Positions 63,149-64,000 of a stretch of DNA of 64,000 nucleotides are shown here, piece by piece. Location of the stretch: NCBI RefSeq assembly GCF_004340685.1, contig NZ_SLUN01000016.1, forward strand, positions 1-64,000. The letters run 5' to 3'. The notes beneath the pieces were generated by a model. The model searched no databases and was not told the DNA's origin. It was given only the letters and a program-made list of their open reading frames with translations. A program made the position numbers and the translations under genes. The DNA is from Hydrogenispora ethanolica. Lineage in GTDB: Bacteria; Bacillota; UBA4882; UBA8346. The stretch's first letter is position 1; each line of letters begins with the position of its first letter.

Positions 63149-64000
63149 TTAGCGGCTGCCGCAAGAGTCACGAATGATCAATTGCGGTCTCAAGTTGATA
63201 TATTCATAATGGGTTGCCGGCGCCGCCGCCTCTTTGTCCCGGTTAATCCGTTTCAGCAACAGCTCCATCGCTTTTTTGCCCATCTCGTACTTGGGCTGCA
63301 GGACGGTAGTCAGCTGAATATCCAGATATTCGTCGATCTCATCATTGTTATAGCCGATGACGGCCACGTCTGCCGGGACTCTCAAATTATGCTCCCTTAA
63401 TGCCTTGAGCGCCCCAATGGCCAAACTGTCGTTGATGGCGAAAATCGCCGTATTCTTACTCTCGTTCTCGGCAAGATAGCGCCCTACCGCCAAATAGCCG
63501 TATTTCCGCTGATTGGTCATTTTTTCGGTAAAAGAGATGATTCCTTCGTGCTCCAAACGGTTATCTCGCAAGGCTTTCCGATACCCTTCAATCCGTTTCT
63601 CAATCGTGCTGCAGGGATATTCCGGGCCGATTAGAATCGCGATGTTGCGGTGGCCCAACCGGATCAGGTGCGATACGGCTTCATAAGAGCCGAAAAAATC
63701 ATCGGTGGTCACAATATCGGTCGCGATCTCCGGGATATATTTATCAATGAAAACAAAGGGGATCCGCTCTTCTTGCAGTCGGCGATAGCATTCGGTATCC
63801 ACGCCGTAAGTCGGGGCAACGATAATCCCGTCCACCTGTCTTTCGGCGAATAAATTCAGCAATAATTTTTCCTTATGGGGATCACCGTTCGAGCAGCCCA
63901 GGATCACGCCGTAATCATTCTGAATGGCGCTGTCTTCGATCCCGTTAAAGATATCGGAAAAGAAATGCCCGGAAATTAAGTCGTTAAAAATCAAGCCGAT
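63149..64000 (-). CDS. LacI-family regulator of the mannosidase locus, N-terminus outside the window
   Basis: The frame is open to the window edge. What is seen begins IGLIFNDLISGHFFSDIFNGIEDS, the start of a LacI/GalR sensor domain, so the HTH (about 60 residues) lies beyond 64000. Conserved parts: RQVDGIIVAPTYG, HRNIAILIGPEYPCSTIEKRIEGYRKAL, AIFAINDSLAIGALKALREH, DVAVIGYNNDEIDEYLDIQLTTVLQP. It lies upstream of the importer operon on the same strand and should control it. Confidence 0.9.
   Translation of the reverse strand: MGLIFNDLISGHFFSDIFNGIEDSAIQNDYGVILGCSNGDPHKEKLLLNLFAERQVDGIIVAPTYGVDTECYRRLQEERIPFVFIDKYIPEIATDIVTTDDFFGSYEAVSHLIRLGHRNIAILIGPEYPCSTIEKRIEGYRKALRDNRLEHEGIISFTEKMTNQRKYGYLAVGRYLAENESKNTAIFAINDSLAIGALKALREHNLRVPADVAVIGYNNDEIDEYLDIQLTTVLQPKYEMGKKAMELLLKRINRDKEAAAPATHYEYINLRPQLIIRDSCGSR

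Overview
The window looks like the chromosome of a moderately GC-rich, diderm, probably spore-forming Firmicute. The evidence is mixed in one place: Clostridia/Bacilli-type genes (BMP nucleoside transporter, CotA-type multicopper oxidase, rubrerythrin/PerR, Crp/Fnr-hcp pair, strong GGAGG ribosome sites, many TTG/GTG starts) sit beside outer-membrane genes (TonB-ExbB-ExbD with a TonB-dependent receptor, and a three-POTRA Omp85/TamA-like barrel). Negativicutes-, Halanaerobiia- or Limnochordia/Hydrogenispora-like lineages would fit. The species cannot be named from sequence alone.

Layout. 1-6140: right end of an integrated phage-like element. It holds leftward early genes (an Acb2/Tad1-like fragment, DUF2800, two paralogous sigma factors, an excisionase-like HTH), a rightward repressor, and a tyrosine integrase whose N-terminal domain is tandemly duplicated. 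The element ends against the 3' end of a tRNA-Arg(CCU) gene. 6355-14773: housekeeping and accessory genes (DUF3990, YcaQ-like glycosylase, nitroreductase, MBL hydrolase, RCC1-repeat lipoprotein, CMD protein, GAF-PAS-GGDEF-EAL protein). 14982-26898: a ten-gene leftward nucleoside uptake and salvage locus with its LacI regulator and operator. 27035-27391: a 21-bp tandem array carrying a dyad. 27486-30975: a Gfo/Idh oxidoreductase and an HcpR-like regulator divergent from hcp, with a GTAAC-N4-GTTAC site between them. 31042-35003: receptor-tonB-exbB-exbD operon. 35744-37597: cotA and a tiny membrane peptide. 37748-47513: a complete type I-C CRISPR-Cas system (23 repeats, leader, cas3-5-8-(11)-7-4-1-2), followed by a WYL regulator. 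49003-54929: small regulators and enzymes, a second 21-bp array (51487-51957), and the Omp85 protein. 55453-56632: PerR-boxed rubrerythrin and perR. 56729-64000: a GH38 mannosidase with its ABC importer and a LacI regulator cut by the window edge.

The most unusual items are: (i) two unrelated-sequence arrays that share an exact 21-bp period and an internal dyad in each unit; (ii) an imperfect direct repeat, the 3' end of a small gene, flanking the entire CRISPR-Cas/WYL block and fused to the half-degenerate terminal CRISPR repeat; (iii) a strong internal ribosome site inside cas8c that predicts Cas11c; (iv) an Acb2/Tad1-like anti-defence fragment in the integrated element; and (v) a signal peptide that is out of frame with the Omp85 protein. 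All statements rest on reading the sequence. No database search was run.
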